From Marinilactibacillus kalidii (GTDB lineage Bacteria > Bacillota > Bacilli > Lactobacillales > Carnobacteriaceae_A): DNA of 64,000 nucleotides. Within the stretch, counting starts at the first letter, position 1. The number at the start of each line of letters is the position of its first letter. Positions 17,582 to 26,893 of this stretch are shown here, piece after piece. The DNA lies in contig NZ_JAGFVM010000043.1 in the NCBI RefSeq assembly GCF_017599325.1, positions 17,787 through 81,786 on the forward strand. The letters run 5' to 3'. The notes beneath the pieces were generated by a model that worked only from the letters and a program-made list of their open reading frames with translations, had not been told where the DNA came from and did no database searches. A program made the translations under genes and the position numbers.

Positions 17582-18532
17582 CTAGTTATATTTGATACGT
17601 GGATCAACCACTGCGTACGTTATATCAACCAGTAGATTCGCCACGAGCACAACGACTGCTGAAAGCATCGTTACCGCCATCAGAATCGGGTAATCTCTCT
17701 GTTGAATCGCTGTAATGGTTAGTCGTCCTAAGCCAGGCCACTGGAAAATCTGTTCCGTAACAATCGCCCCACCAACTAATCTTGGTAAATCCGTCCCAAT
17801 AATCGTAATAACTGGGATCATCGCATTTCTAAGGCCATGTTTCGTAAGAATCGTCTTAGTAGCAAGACCTTTAGCCGTTGCGGTTCTCATATAATTTTCC
17901 CCATACACTTGAATCATTGTTGAACGCATATAACGTGCCATATTGGCAATATAAAACGCAGATAAGACAACAACCGGTAAAACCAGATGCCTTAAGACTT
18001 CAAAAAATCCACCATCTCCGCCAAGTTCAGTCATACCTCCAGTAGGGAACCAGCCTAAACGAACAGCAAAGATATAAATCAATCCTAGTCCTAGGAAAAA
18101 GTTTGGAATCGAAACACCAATAAATGATCCACTTGTTAACAAATTGTCTACCCAACTACCTTGTTTTCTTGCACTAATAATACCTAATGGAATAGCGACA
18201 ATATAAGAGAATAATAGCGTTGAGCCCATCAATACGACCGTTGGTACCAATCTAGAAACGAGTATAGGCAGCACTGGATAACGTGTCGAAAATGAATTTC
18301 CGAAATCTAATGTTAATGCTCTCCCCAACCACCGAACATATTGAATCGGTACTGGTTGATCCAGTCCTAAAGCTCGCTCTGTTGCTGCGATCTGTTCTGG
18401 TGTCGCGTCAGGTGTGACAAATAATTCTGCCGGATTCCCAGGTGTTAGATTGACCATCATGTATGCCGCGATCGAAATCATCAGTAATACTGGTATGGCC
18501 GTCAGCAGTCGCTTCAAGATAAATTTTTGCAT
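17582..18532 (-). CDS. oppB: Oligopeptide ABC transporter permease OppB
   Basis: A 316-residue permease starting MQKFILKRLLTAIPVLLMIS, with the characteristic N-terminal helix, the LTPGNPAE loop, and the EAA-like segment RTATAKGLATKTILTKHGLRN. The C-terminus DITYAVVDPRIKY is diagnostic of OppB/DppB. It is the first transporter subunit in the operon, 45 nt after the second amidohydrolase. Confidence 0.95.
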   Translation of the reverse strand: MQKFILKRLLTAIPVLLMISIAAYMMVNLTPGNPAELFVTPDATPEQIAATERALGLDQPVPIQYVRWLGRALTLDFGNSFSTRYPVLPILVSRLVPTVVLMGSTLLFSYIVAIPLGIISARKQGSWVDNLLTSGSFIGVSIPNFFLGLGLIYIFAVRLGWFPTGGMTELGGDGGFFEVLRHLVLPVVVLSAFYIANMARYMRSTMIQVYGENYMRTATAKGLATKTILTKHGLRNAMIPVITIIGTDLPRLVGGAIVTEQIFQWPGLGRLTITAIQQRDYPILMAVTMLSAVVVLVANLLVDITYAVVDPRIKYN

Positions 18533-18577
18533 ATTTTTCTCCCCTTTACTTCTAACAGATACCGTTGCGCTGTTTTT

Positions 18578-19762
18578 CTATCCTAAGTATTCTTCAATAA
18601 TGGATAAGAAAACTTCCCCCGAACGTAACAGCGAATCTTCGTGAATCTTAAATTTTGGATGATGGTGTGGATAAGGTGCATCATCTTCTGGTACCTTCGC
18701 GCCAACTCTGAAAAATGCTCCCGGCTTTTCTTTCAAGAAATAAGCAAAATCTTCTCCACCCATTGATCCACCGATCTCTTCTACTTGATCCTCGCCAAAG
18801 GTTTGTGTGAATCGTTGTTTAAGTTTTTCTACCTCTACCGGATCATTTTGAATTGACGGATAACCTCGATCATAATTCAAGTCCAGTGTTGCCTCGAACG
18901 CTTCTGCAATATGTGTACTCACTGAATGAAGTTTTTGTTCGATCAAGTCTTGAACATCGTGCTGCATCGTTCGAACGGACCCTTTGATGGTCGCTGTATC
19001 CGCGATAATGTTATAGGCTTCTCCACCTGCTTCAAAGCCTGCAATCGTCAGTACCGCTGGTTTCACCGGATCTGTTATTCGACTGACTACTTGCTGTAAG
19101 CTTGTGACGATCTGCGTACCAATGGTTAACGCATCATGCGTGTCGTGCGGCGCTGCCCCATGTCCACCTTTTCCTTGAATCGTCAATTTGAACATATCCG
19201 AATTGGCTGAACCAAAGCTGTAGTTGTAAAATACTTTCCCGACTTCTTGCAATGAATCTAAATGAATGCCAAATACATAATCAACGTCTTCTAACACACC
19301 CGCTTCTACCATCGATTTTGCACCACCCGGTAGTACTTCCTCTGCATTTTGGTGAATCAATACAACGTTCCCATGTAGCTCATCCTTATGTTTGACGATC
19401 ACTTTCGCTACGCTAAGTAACGAAGCTGTATGTCCATCATGACCGCAAGCATGCATGAAACCGTCATTTTTTGATTTGAACGATACCGCTGCTTCTTCAT
19501 GAATTCTCAATGCATCAAAGTCAGCACGTAAAGCAATCGTCGGCCCCGGATGTGCCCCAGTAATTTTCGCTACCAATCCGTAGCCATTACCAATATCCGT
19601 TTGAATATCTTCAATACCAAAAGAAGTTAATTTTTCTAAAATATAGTGTGCTGTTTCTTTTTCTTCAAAAGACGGTTCTGGATGTTCATGTAAATATCTT
19701 CTCCAGCTGACCGTCTCATCAAAATGTTGCTTTAATTCTTCTGCCCATGCCGTGTAAGCCAT
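18578..19762 (-). CDS. M20 amidohydrolase (N-acyl-amino acid/peptide hydrolase)
   Basis: A 394-residue M20D-type metallohydrolase. Landmarks: RRYLHEHPEPSFEE at the N-terminus, MHACGHDGHTASLL (metal ligands Cys, His, Asp), a lid domain in the middle, and GGSMGGEDFAYFL near the end. This group (HipO, YtnL, ILR1-like) removes acyl groups from amino acids or short peptides. It is about half identical by eye to the next gene upstream and both lead the opp operon, so they likely process what the transporter brings in. Confidence 0.92.
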   Translation of the reverse strand: MAYTAWAEELKQHFDETVSWRRYLHEHPEPSFEEKETAHYILEKLTSFGIEDIQTDIGNGYGLVAKITGAHPGPTIALRADFDALRIHEEAAVSFKSKNDGFMHACGHDGHTASLLSVAKVIVKHKDELHGNVVLIHQNAEEVLPGGAKSMVEAGVLEDVDYVFGIHLDSLQEVGKVFYNYSFGSANSDMFKLTIQGKGGHGAAPHDTHDALTIGTQIVTSLQQVVSRITDPVKPAVLTIAGFEAGGEAYNIIADTATIKGSVRTMQHDVQDLIEQKLHSVSTHIAEAFEATLDLNYDRGYPSIQNDPVEVEKLKQRFTQTFGEDQVEEIGGSMGGEDFAYFLKEKPGAFFRVGAKVPEDDAPYPHHHPKFKIHEDSLLRSGEVFLSIIEEYLG

Positions 19763-19798
19763 AATCCAACTCCTTCTTTTGATCGTTAATAGTCGTAC

Positions 19799-21022
19799 CT
19801 ATTGATTAGACACCGTTTCTTTTATCGTCTTCTTTTGTTTATCGACCAGATAATGATCTACGATAGACAAGAAACACTTCCCGCCCAAGAGCAAGGCCCT
19901 TTCGTCAAAATCAAATTTAGGATGATGATGCGGGTAGATGATCCCCTTCTCTTTGTTTCCTGAGTTTACGAAGAAGAAAGAACCCGGTTTTTCCTGTAAA
20001 TAATAAGCAAAGTCTTCTCCGCCCATTCTTAGCGGTGTTGGTTCAACAGATGCTTCTCCAAATGTTTCAGTGAATAGCTCCGCCAGTAGTTTGGTTTCTT
20101 CTTCATGGTTATAAACTGCTGGATAGCCACGTGTATACGTCACTTCACAAGTTGCGCCGTGCGCTTCGCAAATACTTTTCGTCATAGAACTAATTTTTTC
20201 TTCTATTAAGTCTCTTAATTCAGGTGCAAAGGTTCGAACGGTTCCTTTTAAGAAAGCCGTGTCTGCAATGACGTTGTAAGCACCGTCTCCCGCTTTTAAT
20301 GTAGAAAACGTGACGACCCCAGATTTCATCGGATCTTTTTGTCGACTAATGATTGACTGAAGTTGATTGACCACATAGGAGGCCACGAGTACAGAATCAA
20401 CTGTTGCATCTGGGTGTGCGGCATGTCCGCCTTTCCCTTGAATCTTGATTTCAAAGAAATCGGGTGCTGCCATTGCATATCCTGAACAGTAGGTGACTTT
20501 TCCAAATTCCAGTGGTGATCTTAAATGAAGTCCGTAGACATAATCGACATCGTCCAAGACACCAGCTTCGACCATCGACTTTCCACCACCAGGTAACACT
20601 TCTTCAGCATGTTGGAAGATGAATTTAACCGTTCCCGATAAAGATTCCTGAAAATCAGCTAATACTTTTGCGACACTAAGCAAGGTTGCAGTATGACCAT
20701 CATGACCACAAGCGTGCATTACGCCAGGATTCTTAGAAGCAAAAGCTAACCCTGTTGCTTCTTGGATTCTTAATGCGTCAAAGTCTGCTCTGAATCCAAT
20801 TGTCGGTCCCGCTTTCTTTCCGCGAAGATAAGCGACGATTCCGCCTCCACCAACATTTTCCTGAATTTCACTATAGCCAAAAGACTTTAGCGTCTTAGCG
20901 ATAAAAGCTCTTGTCTCCCATTCCTCGAAAGAAGGTTCTGGATGCTCGTGTAAATATCTTCTCCACGAAACCGTTGTTTCGTAATTGGCTGTTAACGCCG
21001 CTTCCCATTTGCTGTAAGCCAT
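19799..21022 (-). CDS. M20 amidohydrolase, paralogue of its downstream neighbour
   Basis: A 407-residue M20D hydrolase with the same plan: RRYLHEHPEPSFEEWET, MHACGHDGHTATLL, and RMGGEDFAYYL. It carries a 13-residue lysine-rich C-terminal extension its neighbour lacks. It is the first gene of the operon behind a consensus sigma-A promoter. Tandem duplication followed by divergence is the simplest origin of the pair; different acyl or peptide specificity is plausible but not shown. Confidence 0.92.
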   Translation of the reverse strand: MAYSKWEAALTANYETTVSWRRYLHEHPEPSFEEWETRAFIAKTLKSFGYSEIQENVGGGGIVAYLRGKKAGPTIGFRADFDALRIQEATGLAFASKNPGVMHACGHDGHTATLLSVAKVLADFQESLSGTVKFIFQHAEEVLPGGGKSMVEAGVLDDVDYVYGLHLRSPLEFGKVTYCSGYAMAAPDFFEIKIQGKGGHAAHPDATVDSVLVASYVVNQLQSIISRQKDPMKSGVVTFSTLKAGDGAYNVIADTAFLKGTVRTFAPELRDLIEEKISSMTKSICEAHGATCEVTYTRGYPAVYNHEEETKLLAELFTETFGEASVEPTPLRMGGEDFAYYLQEKPGSFFFVNSGNKEKGIIYPHHHPKFDFDERALLLGGKCFLSIVDHYLVDKQKKTIKETVSNQ

Positions 21023-21094
21023 TCACTTATCTCTCCTTCTGTCTAACGAATGTTTTTAAAATGAGTGTTTACACATCTTTATAATGTTTTTCAA

Positions 21095-21123
21095 ATTTTA
21101 TCTTTAAATAATGAATAAGTCAA
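21095..21123 (-). promoter_or_regulatory. Promoter of the amidohydrolase-opp operon
   Basis: On the minus strand: -35 TTGACT (21123-21118), a 17-nt spacer and -10 TAAAAT (21100-21095), about 75 nt upstream of the first start codon. Confidence 0.75.
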
Positions 21124-21568
21124 TATGAATTGTCAGTAAATATAAAATAATTCTCTTATTTAATATAATTTATAATATTCATAGTTGATACATTAGCAAT
21201 TGAAATCGATTACAATTATCTGTGTCTGTTTTGTGACTAAAATATTCATTACAAACAGCTTATTCATAAGCTTATTTTTTAATGCAATCCTTTTTAAAAA
21301 ATTTCAGAATTTTTATTCTCCTATTTTTCTTAAATTAGTTTATGCATTTTATTGAATAAAACAGTCTTTTTTATTTCGGTTTTTCATTAAATAATATTGC
21401 AAAGATGTCATTGATTTTACTTTTCCTAATAGTTCTCTCATCTTTTATTCTAATTTGTTTACATTCCATGAGCCATAGCATAAACTTGTAAAGTGATTCT
21501 TATCGTTTTTAAAGACCATTCATAGTTTTTTAATTATAGAAGCTGTAGAAAATAGAGGATGTAGCACA
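21124..21568. other. AT-rich divergent intergenic region
   Basis: No gene is seen in this strongly AT-rich stretch between the opp promoter and the next gene. At 21299-21313, AAATTTCAGAATTTT matches the CodY consensus AATTTTCWGAAAATT at 12 of 15 positions. It is about 180 bp upstream of the opp -35, so any role in nutritional repression is speculative. Confidence 0.35.
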
Positions 21569-21928
21569 TTGAAAGACAATGAAACGTTTAAAGAGATAAT
21601 CGCTTATGCGAAAACACTTGGTATGTCCACAGACGAGTACCTCATTTACCTTCACCAGAAGAACCAAGCTGTTAAAACGATTTTACTGAATGATAGTGAA
21701 GGCTTCAGACAATTTTTAAAAGAGTTTCACGATGTAATGGATGACTTAACGCTTTATGATAAAGATAGTGTAGAAGAAGTCGTTGCTATCAGAAAAGAGA
21801 AGTCGCTTCAAGCCTCCATCGATTTGTTGACCAATGTTAGTTCAGACCCAATGTTATTAGCACAAATGTATGAACATTATCAGTATGATTCAGATGAAGA
21901 TACAAATACGATTATGAATAAAAAATAA
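21569..21928 (+). CDS. Hypothetical helical protein
   Basis: A 119-residue acidic, probably all-helical protein that I cannot assign to a family. It starts at TTG with AGAGGAT ten bases upstream; the first ATG in frame would remove about 24 residues. Residues 1-28 (KEIIAYAKTLGMSTDEYLIYLH) look like a small helical module, and the C-terminus is rich in Asp, Tyr and Asn. It ends in a bidirectional terminator and stands alone. Confidence 0.65.
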   Translation: MKDNETFKEIIAYAKTLGMSTDEYLIYLHQKNQAVKTILLNDSEGFRQFLKEFHDVMDDLTLYDKDSVEEVVAIRKEKSLQASIDLLTNVSSDPMLLAQMYEHYQYDSDEDTNTIMNKK

Positions 21929-21975
21929 AAGCGCTCTTGCCAGTAGATGATTCTCTCTACCGCAAGGCGCTTTTC
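21926..21975. terminator. Bidirectional terminator
   Basis: Arms AAAAGCGC..CTTGC and GCAAG..GCGCTTTT between the convergent hypothetical and Sir2 genes. Confidence 0.8.
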
Positions 21976-21977
21976 GT

Positions 21978-22715
21978 TTAAATGGTTTCCAGTTTTGCGA
22001 GTGTCTCTCCTACTTTTCCTTCTATATAAAGGTCAACATCTAGATTTCCTGTGTCGATTTTTTCATCATTGATTACGACGACCCGTTTTCCTTGGAATTG
22101 CTGAATATAATGACGCGCCGGATTCACACTTAAAGATGTTCCCGCTATAATCATCAAATCCGATGCCCTAATCGTTTCTTTGCTTTTTTGCACTACCTCT
22201 TTATTAGGATTTTCTCCAAATAAAACCACAGAGGGTCTAACTATTCCTTGATCGATTGGACACCTCGGTATTTGATCCTGATCTTTTTTCACTTCTTCAG
22301 GTAAATACTCTCTGCCACATGCCATACAATACCAAGTACGATGATGTCCATGCAGTTCAAGCACAAACCGATGACCCGCTTTTTGATGTAAACCATCAAC
22401 ATTTTGCGTGATTACGCGAACGTCTTTACCCGATTGCTCCATTTCAGCAAGCATGCGGTGCGCATCATTTGGTATAGGTTCTTTTTGGTTTCTTCTAGGC
22501 CGATTGAAAAAGGCTTTTGGATGTTCTGTCAGATACTTTCTGCTCATGACTTTTTTAGGATCAAGATCTTGTTCTTCCATTTGAGTGTATCGCCCATCTT
22601 TTGAACGGTAGTCTGGCAGCCCACTTTCGGTAGATACGCCTGCGCCTCCGAAGAAAGCGATGATCCTTGCTTCTTCTATATACATCTTTAACTGTTCTAT
22701 TTCATAATGCTTCAT
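21978..22715 (-). CDS. cobB: Sir2-family NAD-dependent protein deacylase
   Basis: A 245-residue sirtuin. NAD-binding motifs GAGVSTESGLPDYRS (about 23-37) and TQNVDGLHQKAG, and the catalytic His in LELHGHH, are intact. The zinc ribbon begins CMACG, but the second pair reads RCPIDQG, so the fourth Cys of the usual CxxC is replaced by Asp. Sirtuins remove acyl groups from lysines using NAD+, linking metabolism to protein acylation. Start ATG follows AGAGAGGTGTAATAG. Monocistronic, directly upstream of and divergent from ssrA. Confidence 0.92.
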   Translation of the reverse strand: MKHYEIEQLKMYIEEARIIAFFGGAGVSTESGLPDYRSKDGRYTQMEEQDLDPKKVMSRKYLTEHPKAFFNRPRRNQKEPIPNDAHRMLAEMEQSGKDVRVITQNVDGLHQKAGHRFVLELHGHHRTWYCMACGREYLPEEVKKDQDQIPRCPIDQGIVRPSVVLFGENPNKEVVQKSKETIRASDLMIIAGTSLSVNPARHYIQQFQGKRVVVINDEKIDTGNLDVDLYIEGKVGETLAKLETI

Positions 22716-22822
22716 CTATTACACCTCTCTAAATTCACCTTTCATTATATCAAGTTAACGACAAAAAGGCATACAACCGGCTCTTATAAGCAAAGCAACT
22801 TTTCAATTGCGCTATTTTGTGC

Positions 22823-22828
22823 TATACT
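22823..22828 (+). promoter_or_regulatory. Extended -10 of the ssrA promoter
   Basis: TGCTATACT, an extended -10 element with no clear -35, 55 nt upstream of the mature tmRNA 5' end. Confidence 0.5.
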
Positions 22829-22882
22829 ATGGTTAGAAATGAGGTCATTCGTACTTCATTTTGTTTAGACTTTTTCTATATC

Positions 22883-23248
22883 GGGGTTGTTACGGATTCG
22901 ACAGGCATAGATTGAGCTCGAGTTGCGTTCTGCAGGTGACGAGACTGCATACCAACGTCACAGTTAAATATAACTGCAAACAATAATAATAACACATACG
23001 CTTTAGCTGCGTAATAGTAGCTTAGCGTGATCCGAACTGGTATCACCCACGTATCACGTTTGGGTCCTATAATTAAGTGGGATACGCTCAAGCTTTCCGT
23101 CTGGAAGCTTGAGAAGAGATAATCAGACTAGCGACACATGATGCCTGTTATGCGGCTAATGTAGAGCGAAACCTTAATAGTGTAACTATGATCGTAGATG
23201 CTTGAGTGCCAATGTGTCTGGACAGGGGTTCGACTCCCCTCAGCTCCA
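22883..23248 (+). ncRNA. ssrA: Transfer-messenger RNA
   Basis: The 5' end GGGGTTG pairs with CAGCTCC at the 3' end to form the tRNA-like acceptor, and the T-arm GGGGTTCGACTCCCC is present. The mRNA part starts at resume codon GCA and encodes a tag I read as A-N-N-N-N-N-T-Y-A-L-A-A, then TAA. The CCA end is not encoded. With SmpB (also in this window) it rescues stalled ribosomes and marks the product for proteolysis. Its 3' end and terminator are repeated at 27891, a typical phage integration target. Confidence 0.98.
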
Positions 23249-23313
23249 TCAAAACATCCGTATAGGAAGAATAAAGAAGAGGAATGCCGGTAAAATGGCA
23301 TTCCTCTTCTTTT
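23240..23313 (+). repeat. Attachment-site-like direct repeat, copy 1 (tmRNA 3' end plus terminator)
   Basis: Seventy-four bases beginning in the last nine bases of ssrA and running through its terminator hairpin (GAAGAGGAATGCC/GGCATTCCTCTTC). It matches 27891-27964 with four substitutions, two of which lie in the hairpin loop. The layout is that of attL/attR left by an integrase that targets tmRNA. Confidence 0.85.
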
Positions 23314-23465
23314 TGTTTATGTTATGAGAAGGTATAAATCAATGCAAGGGGGTGTCAAAAGGGGAGTCGTTTTTTTAAATAAGTGACTCTTGATCAGATA
23401 CGGAATGTAGAATTGTTTGATATAATTAAATGAAATAATAATATCAAATAGAAAAGGGAGAGTAT

Positions 23466-24278
23466 ATGGAAACAGAAATAAGTATAATTAAGGAAATTTT
23501 CTTTTTTCTTATAAGTGAAAGAATGTTTAATTTGTATGGAGCGTTTATAGGATCCTCATTAGCTTTTGCTGGGGCTTATTATATCTTCCAGAAACAGAGA
23601 AAAGAAGATAAAGAAATAGAGAATAAGAGGAATCAACCAATCCTTGTAGTCAGTCATAGCGAATTTGAAACTTCTAACTTTAAATTAGGTTATGATCTTG
23701 TAGATGCTGACATTCCTCTAAAAAACAATTCAAAATTCAGCTGCATTAAATTACCTTTCATAAATGCCGGAAAAACTCCAGTTTATGATATAAGATACTA
23801 CTATGAAATAGAAAATTTAAAAGAATTAAATGATGTTTTAAATTCTAAAGCGCCTGCTAAGGCGACGTTTTTATCTAATAGTCATGAAAATGATACTTTC
23901 TCTTTTTTTTATGCTGACAAGCAAAATCTTGTTAGACCTCGTTTTTCTATTAAAAAATATTATAAGATGATATCTGTATTAATGCCTAGTGAAGTTAACG
24001 AAATTGTTATTCCAACATTTGTAGCGGCTATGTGGAATTATGAACTGTTTATATTTTCAAAACACCCTAGATACAATGATCATGAATCTTTCTCTCCAGT
24101 CATATCTCTTACAGTTATATATAGAGATTACAAAAATATAGAAAGAGAGTTAAAATATGATCTAACGATTCAAAACAAACATGCTGCTAACTCAGTGTAC
24201 GGTTACTTTGTCGATTTCGAAATTGTGACAACAAAAATACATGATATTGAATTAAAAAAAAAGCCCTCATCCAACTAA
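23466..24278 (+). CDS. Hypothetical membrane-anchored protein (phage cargo)
   Basis: A 270-residue protein of unknown family. One transmembrane helix at about residues 22-42 (LYGAFIGSSLAFAGAYYIF) is followed by a basic-acidic stretch and a soluble, probably beta-rich domain, likely cytoplasmic. Start ATG follows AAAAGGGAGAGTAT. It is AT-richer than the core genes. Sitting between the integration site and a lysis cassette, it occupies the place where temperate phages carry moron genes, which often block other phages; such a role here is inference only. It shares its general plan with the convergent gene 24352-24984. Confidence 0.75.
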   Translation: METEISIIKEIFFFLISERMFNLYGAFIGSSLAFAGAYYIFQKQRKEDKEIENKRNQPILVVSHSEFETSNFKLGYDLVDADIPLKNNSKFSCIKLPFINAGKTPVYDIRYYYEIENLKELNDVLNSKAPAKATFLSNSHENDTFSFFYADKQNLVRPRFSIKKYYKMISVLMPSEVNEIVIPTFVAAMWNYELFIFSKHPRYNDHESFSPVISLTVIYRDYKNIERELKYDLTIQNKHAANSVYGYFVDFEIVTTKIHDIELKKKPSSN

Positions 24279-24293
24279 GGACGAGGGCTTTTT
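24257..24293. terminator. Terminator between convergent cargo genes
   Basis: Arms AAAAAGCCCTC and GAGGGCTTTTT. The 5' arm is inside the last codons of the rightward gene; A and T runs flank both sides. Confidence 0.8.
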
Positions 24294-24351
24294 AATGTTT
24301 CAAGCGATATCTTCGGTTGCTCATTCAAAATGTACTTTGGAAAAATACACT

Positions 24352-24984
24352 TTATTGAATCTTGAAATAATGGTATAAAAACGACATCAAGTCTCTTTTT
24401 TCTTTTAAATATTTAACTTGCAGGTTCCCATGTAAGTAATCGCCTGTAAAATCATATTCGATAATTTTTCCCTTAACCCTGAATCTTGCTCTAATAAACG
24501 GCATAGTTTCTGATGGATATACTTGTACTGCAAAATATTCTCCAGGTAAGATATCCTGAAATTTTTTTTTGATTCTTGTTTTTTTAAACCTAACTTTGGA
24601 TATACGAGATAAAATAGATACTACCTTTGAAGGTTCACCTCTATATTTTTCAGGAATTACTTTTTCATAAATTCTGATTGCTAATGGTTCCTTATATTCT
24701 AAATTATACATTTTAAACTTTAAAAATGGGGCGTCAACTGCTCCCAATAACACTATATAGTTATCATTACTACATTTATAGTAATCTTTAACTGGATGGT
24801 CATAATATGATTCTACTTCGATATCAGATCTTTGAATTTCAACTACTTCAATATTACTATATTGAGATTTGTCGTATATAAAGACAATTATCTTTGCAAT
24901 GGATATAAAAATAGATATGAGACCAATAATAACTAATATATTTTCTAAAGATTGAAAAAAATTTAATTTTGTATTTATTATCAT
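24352..24984 (-). CDS. Hypothetical membrane-anchored protein (phage cargo)
   Basis: A 210-residue protein of unknown family with one N-terminal transmembrane helix (LVIIGLISIFISIAKIIVFIY, about 16-36) and a basic, beta-rich soluble domain behind it. Start ATG follows GAGGTTTTAAG. It is convergent with the preceding gene and faces the same side of the membrane by the positive-inside rule. No known motif is visible. Context suggests a lysogenic conversion or phage-exclusion gene, without direct evidence. Confidence 0.72.
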   Translation of the reverse strand: MIINTKLNFFQSLENILVIIGLISIFISIAKIIVFIYDKSQYSNIEVVEIQRSDIEVESYYDHPVKDYYKCSNDNYIVLLGAVDAPFLKFKMYNLEYKEPLAIRIYEKVIPEKYRGEPSKVVSILSRISKVRFKKTRIKKKFQDILPGEYFAVQVYPSETMPFIRARFRVKGKIIEYDFTGDYLHGNLQVKYLKEKRDLMSFLYHYFKIQ

Positions 24985-25063
24985 CTTAAAACCTCTTTAT
25001 ATAATTCATTTAATTCCTATTAGTATTCTAACATATGTAAAGTGCCATAAAAGGCACTTATTT

Positions 25064-26337
25064 CTATTTCAATAATTGATTAATTCTTTTTTGCACTTCA
25101 TCAGGATTATAACCGGCTGCACGTAATTTCTGAGCACGTCCAGGATTAACACCCCAGCTATGCTTCTCGAAAGCAATTTCACGCGCTACCGCATCTACTG
25201 ATCTGTTTTTCGTAGTCGGTACAGAACCGTTACCTAAATCAGTTAATCGAGCGAACCCGATATAGACTCCGTTGTTATTGATCAAACGAACTGAGTTTCT
25301 CCAGTTATTGTTGATTGATTCAACTTTGGCGGTTAACTGTGCGTTCTTGACTGGACTTACTGCGTTACCTTGCGCATACAACTTACCTCCCGGAATCGTA
25401 ACAGTCTGCCCTTTACTTACAGTACCGCTTGGTTTAACCACTTCCGTACTGGGTGCTTTCGCGCCGTCTCGGATAATGCCAAGGAGTTGTAAGTTCTGTG
25501 CTGCTGTACCCTTATAACCTTTGATACCATACTTAGCAGCTAACTTCGCACGGTTGTCATAGGTACCGTCTTCTCCAATTGATTCCAAATATTTCTGGAT
25601 AGAGTTACCATGATAAGCAACGTCTTTCTTCTCTTCTGGAGTCGCTTTATTGCCTTTTGAAGGTAGCGTGATGATTTGGCCAATCTTCAACTCTTTAGGA
25701 TTGACTCCTGGATTCGCATGTTCTAAATCGACTACCTCAAAGTCTTTACCCTTCGCAATGCCCAAAACGTATCGCCCTCTTGAATCGTGTATTTACCACC
25801 TTCAATTGGTTTAACTGGAGTTGGGTTCGCAATCGCTGCTTCAAGAATTTGTTTGTAGTTGAATACACAACAAGCTTTCCATGAATAACCTGGGAACTCA
25901 TGGTGTGACTTAACCGTCTTCACTTGTTTTTGATCTTTTTTGATGCGATCCACTAACAATCTTAGTGATACTTTCTGAGCTTCGGTCACTTTATCTGTTC
26001 TAAAGTCACCAGATAGCACGATACCAATCGCTTGATTGTTTGAATTACCTACGTGATAAGTTCTCCAGTTGATTGGGTTACAGAATTTAATCGTTCCGTC
26101 TGGTTCGATAACGTACGAATAACCAATACCTGGCCAACCTAGTGTATTTACATGGTAACGAGAATACCCGAGCGCATTTGAGCCAGATTGACCGATTTTG
26201 GTCAATGAATGATGAATTGCAATCATTGTCTTTCCCGACATTGGTAATACTGGAAACCGCTTCGTTGGATGTTTCGCTACTTGGTTTCGATAGTCAACAA
26301 ATTTCGGTAGATCTGTATAGAGTCCGTATACTGTCAT
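25064..26337 (-). pseudogene. Endolysin (amidase-LysM-Cpl-7-like), frameshifted
   Basis: Closely related throughout to the intact endolysin at 30353-31627. The first part (25732-26337) holds the amidase_2 domain (MIAIHHSLTKIG, SHHEFPGYSWKACCVF) and the start of a LysM. At 25761-25763 the run CCC replaces the CCCC of the intact copy, shifting frame in the middle of the LysM; the rest (25064-25756) continues in another frame with the wall-binding repeat and the C-terminal VAREIAFEKHSWG motif. The product would be a bare amidase of about 200 residues. A one-base sequencing error in this run is also possible. Confidence 0.85.
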
Positions 26338-26338
26338 T

Positions 26339-26596
26339 TTATTTTCCACCTTTCGAATATTGCTTTGCTAATTGATCGCCTAGTACGGCTGCTCCCGTAA
26401 CGAGAATACCCTGTATAATATTAGCTGCTGTAAATCCTCCGATTAATAGTGGTGTCAAAATCAAACTGATAAATAACAAGATAAAAGGAATCGTCCAATC
26501 CGGTAATTGTTTAGAATCCTTCATAAACATCCCCAACACATATAATGTGGGCACCATGATAAACCCTTCTTCAAAAATATATTTCATAATCTCCAT
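26339..26596 (-). CDS. Phage holin, Hol44/superfamily V type
   Basis: An 85-residue protein with two or three hydrophobic helices and the motif YVLGMFMKDSKQLPDWTIPF, characteristic of Hol44-like holins (LGMFLK..PDWTIP). Holins form membrane lesions that release the endolysin. It sits immediately upstream of the broken endolysin gene; its start ATG follows GGAGGAAGAATAG, made by the end of the preceding gene. The holin at 31629-32063 belongs to a different family. Confidence 0.85.
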   Translation of the reverse strand: MEIMKYIFEEGFIMVPTLYVLGMFMKDSKQLPDWTIPFILLFISLILTPLLIGGFTAANIIQGILVTGAAVLGDQLAKQYSKGGK

Positions 26597-26893
26597 CTAT
26601 TCTTCCTCCATACTCTTTTTTAATTGATCTAATTCATTTCTTGTATCCGCAAGTTGTCTTTCTGCTTCGTCTAATTGATTGCGTAAATCTCGTTTGTCTC
26701 CTTCAAGTTCTTCAATACTCGTTCTTAGCGTCCTAACTATGGCATCCAATCGCTCGATTTCTTTATATAGCCTATCTAGCATCTTGATTTCGTTCTCTTC
26801 CTTGGAAGTCCTACGAGTAAAATAGACTGATATAATCGTTCCGACTATACCGCTTGAAAAGGCTACTAATAATATTTGATAGATTTGATTCAC
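26597..26893 (-). CDS. Small membrane coiled-coil protein of a lysis cassette
   Basis: A 98-residue protein with one N-terminal transmembrane helix (residues about 5-25) and a long charged coiled coil to the end (KEIERLDAIVRTLRTSIEEL). It starts at GTG in a GTGA overlap with the stop of the preceding gene. Position and build suggest an accessory lysis or membrane protein. I know no precise family. Confidence 0.65.
   Translation of the reverse strand: MNQIYQILLVAFSSGIVGTIISVYFTRRTSKEENEIKMLDRLYKEIERLDAIVRTLRTSIEELEGDKRDLRNQLDEAERQLADTRNELDQLKKSMEEE

Noticed and set aside
21299..21313. CodY-like box upstream of the opp operon
   Set aside because: Three mismatches in an AT-rich region and about 180 bp from the promoter; such matches arise by chance, so it is noted in the region entry only.
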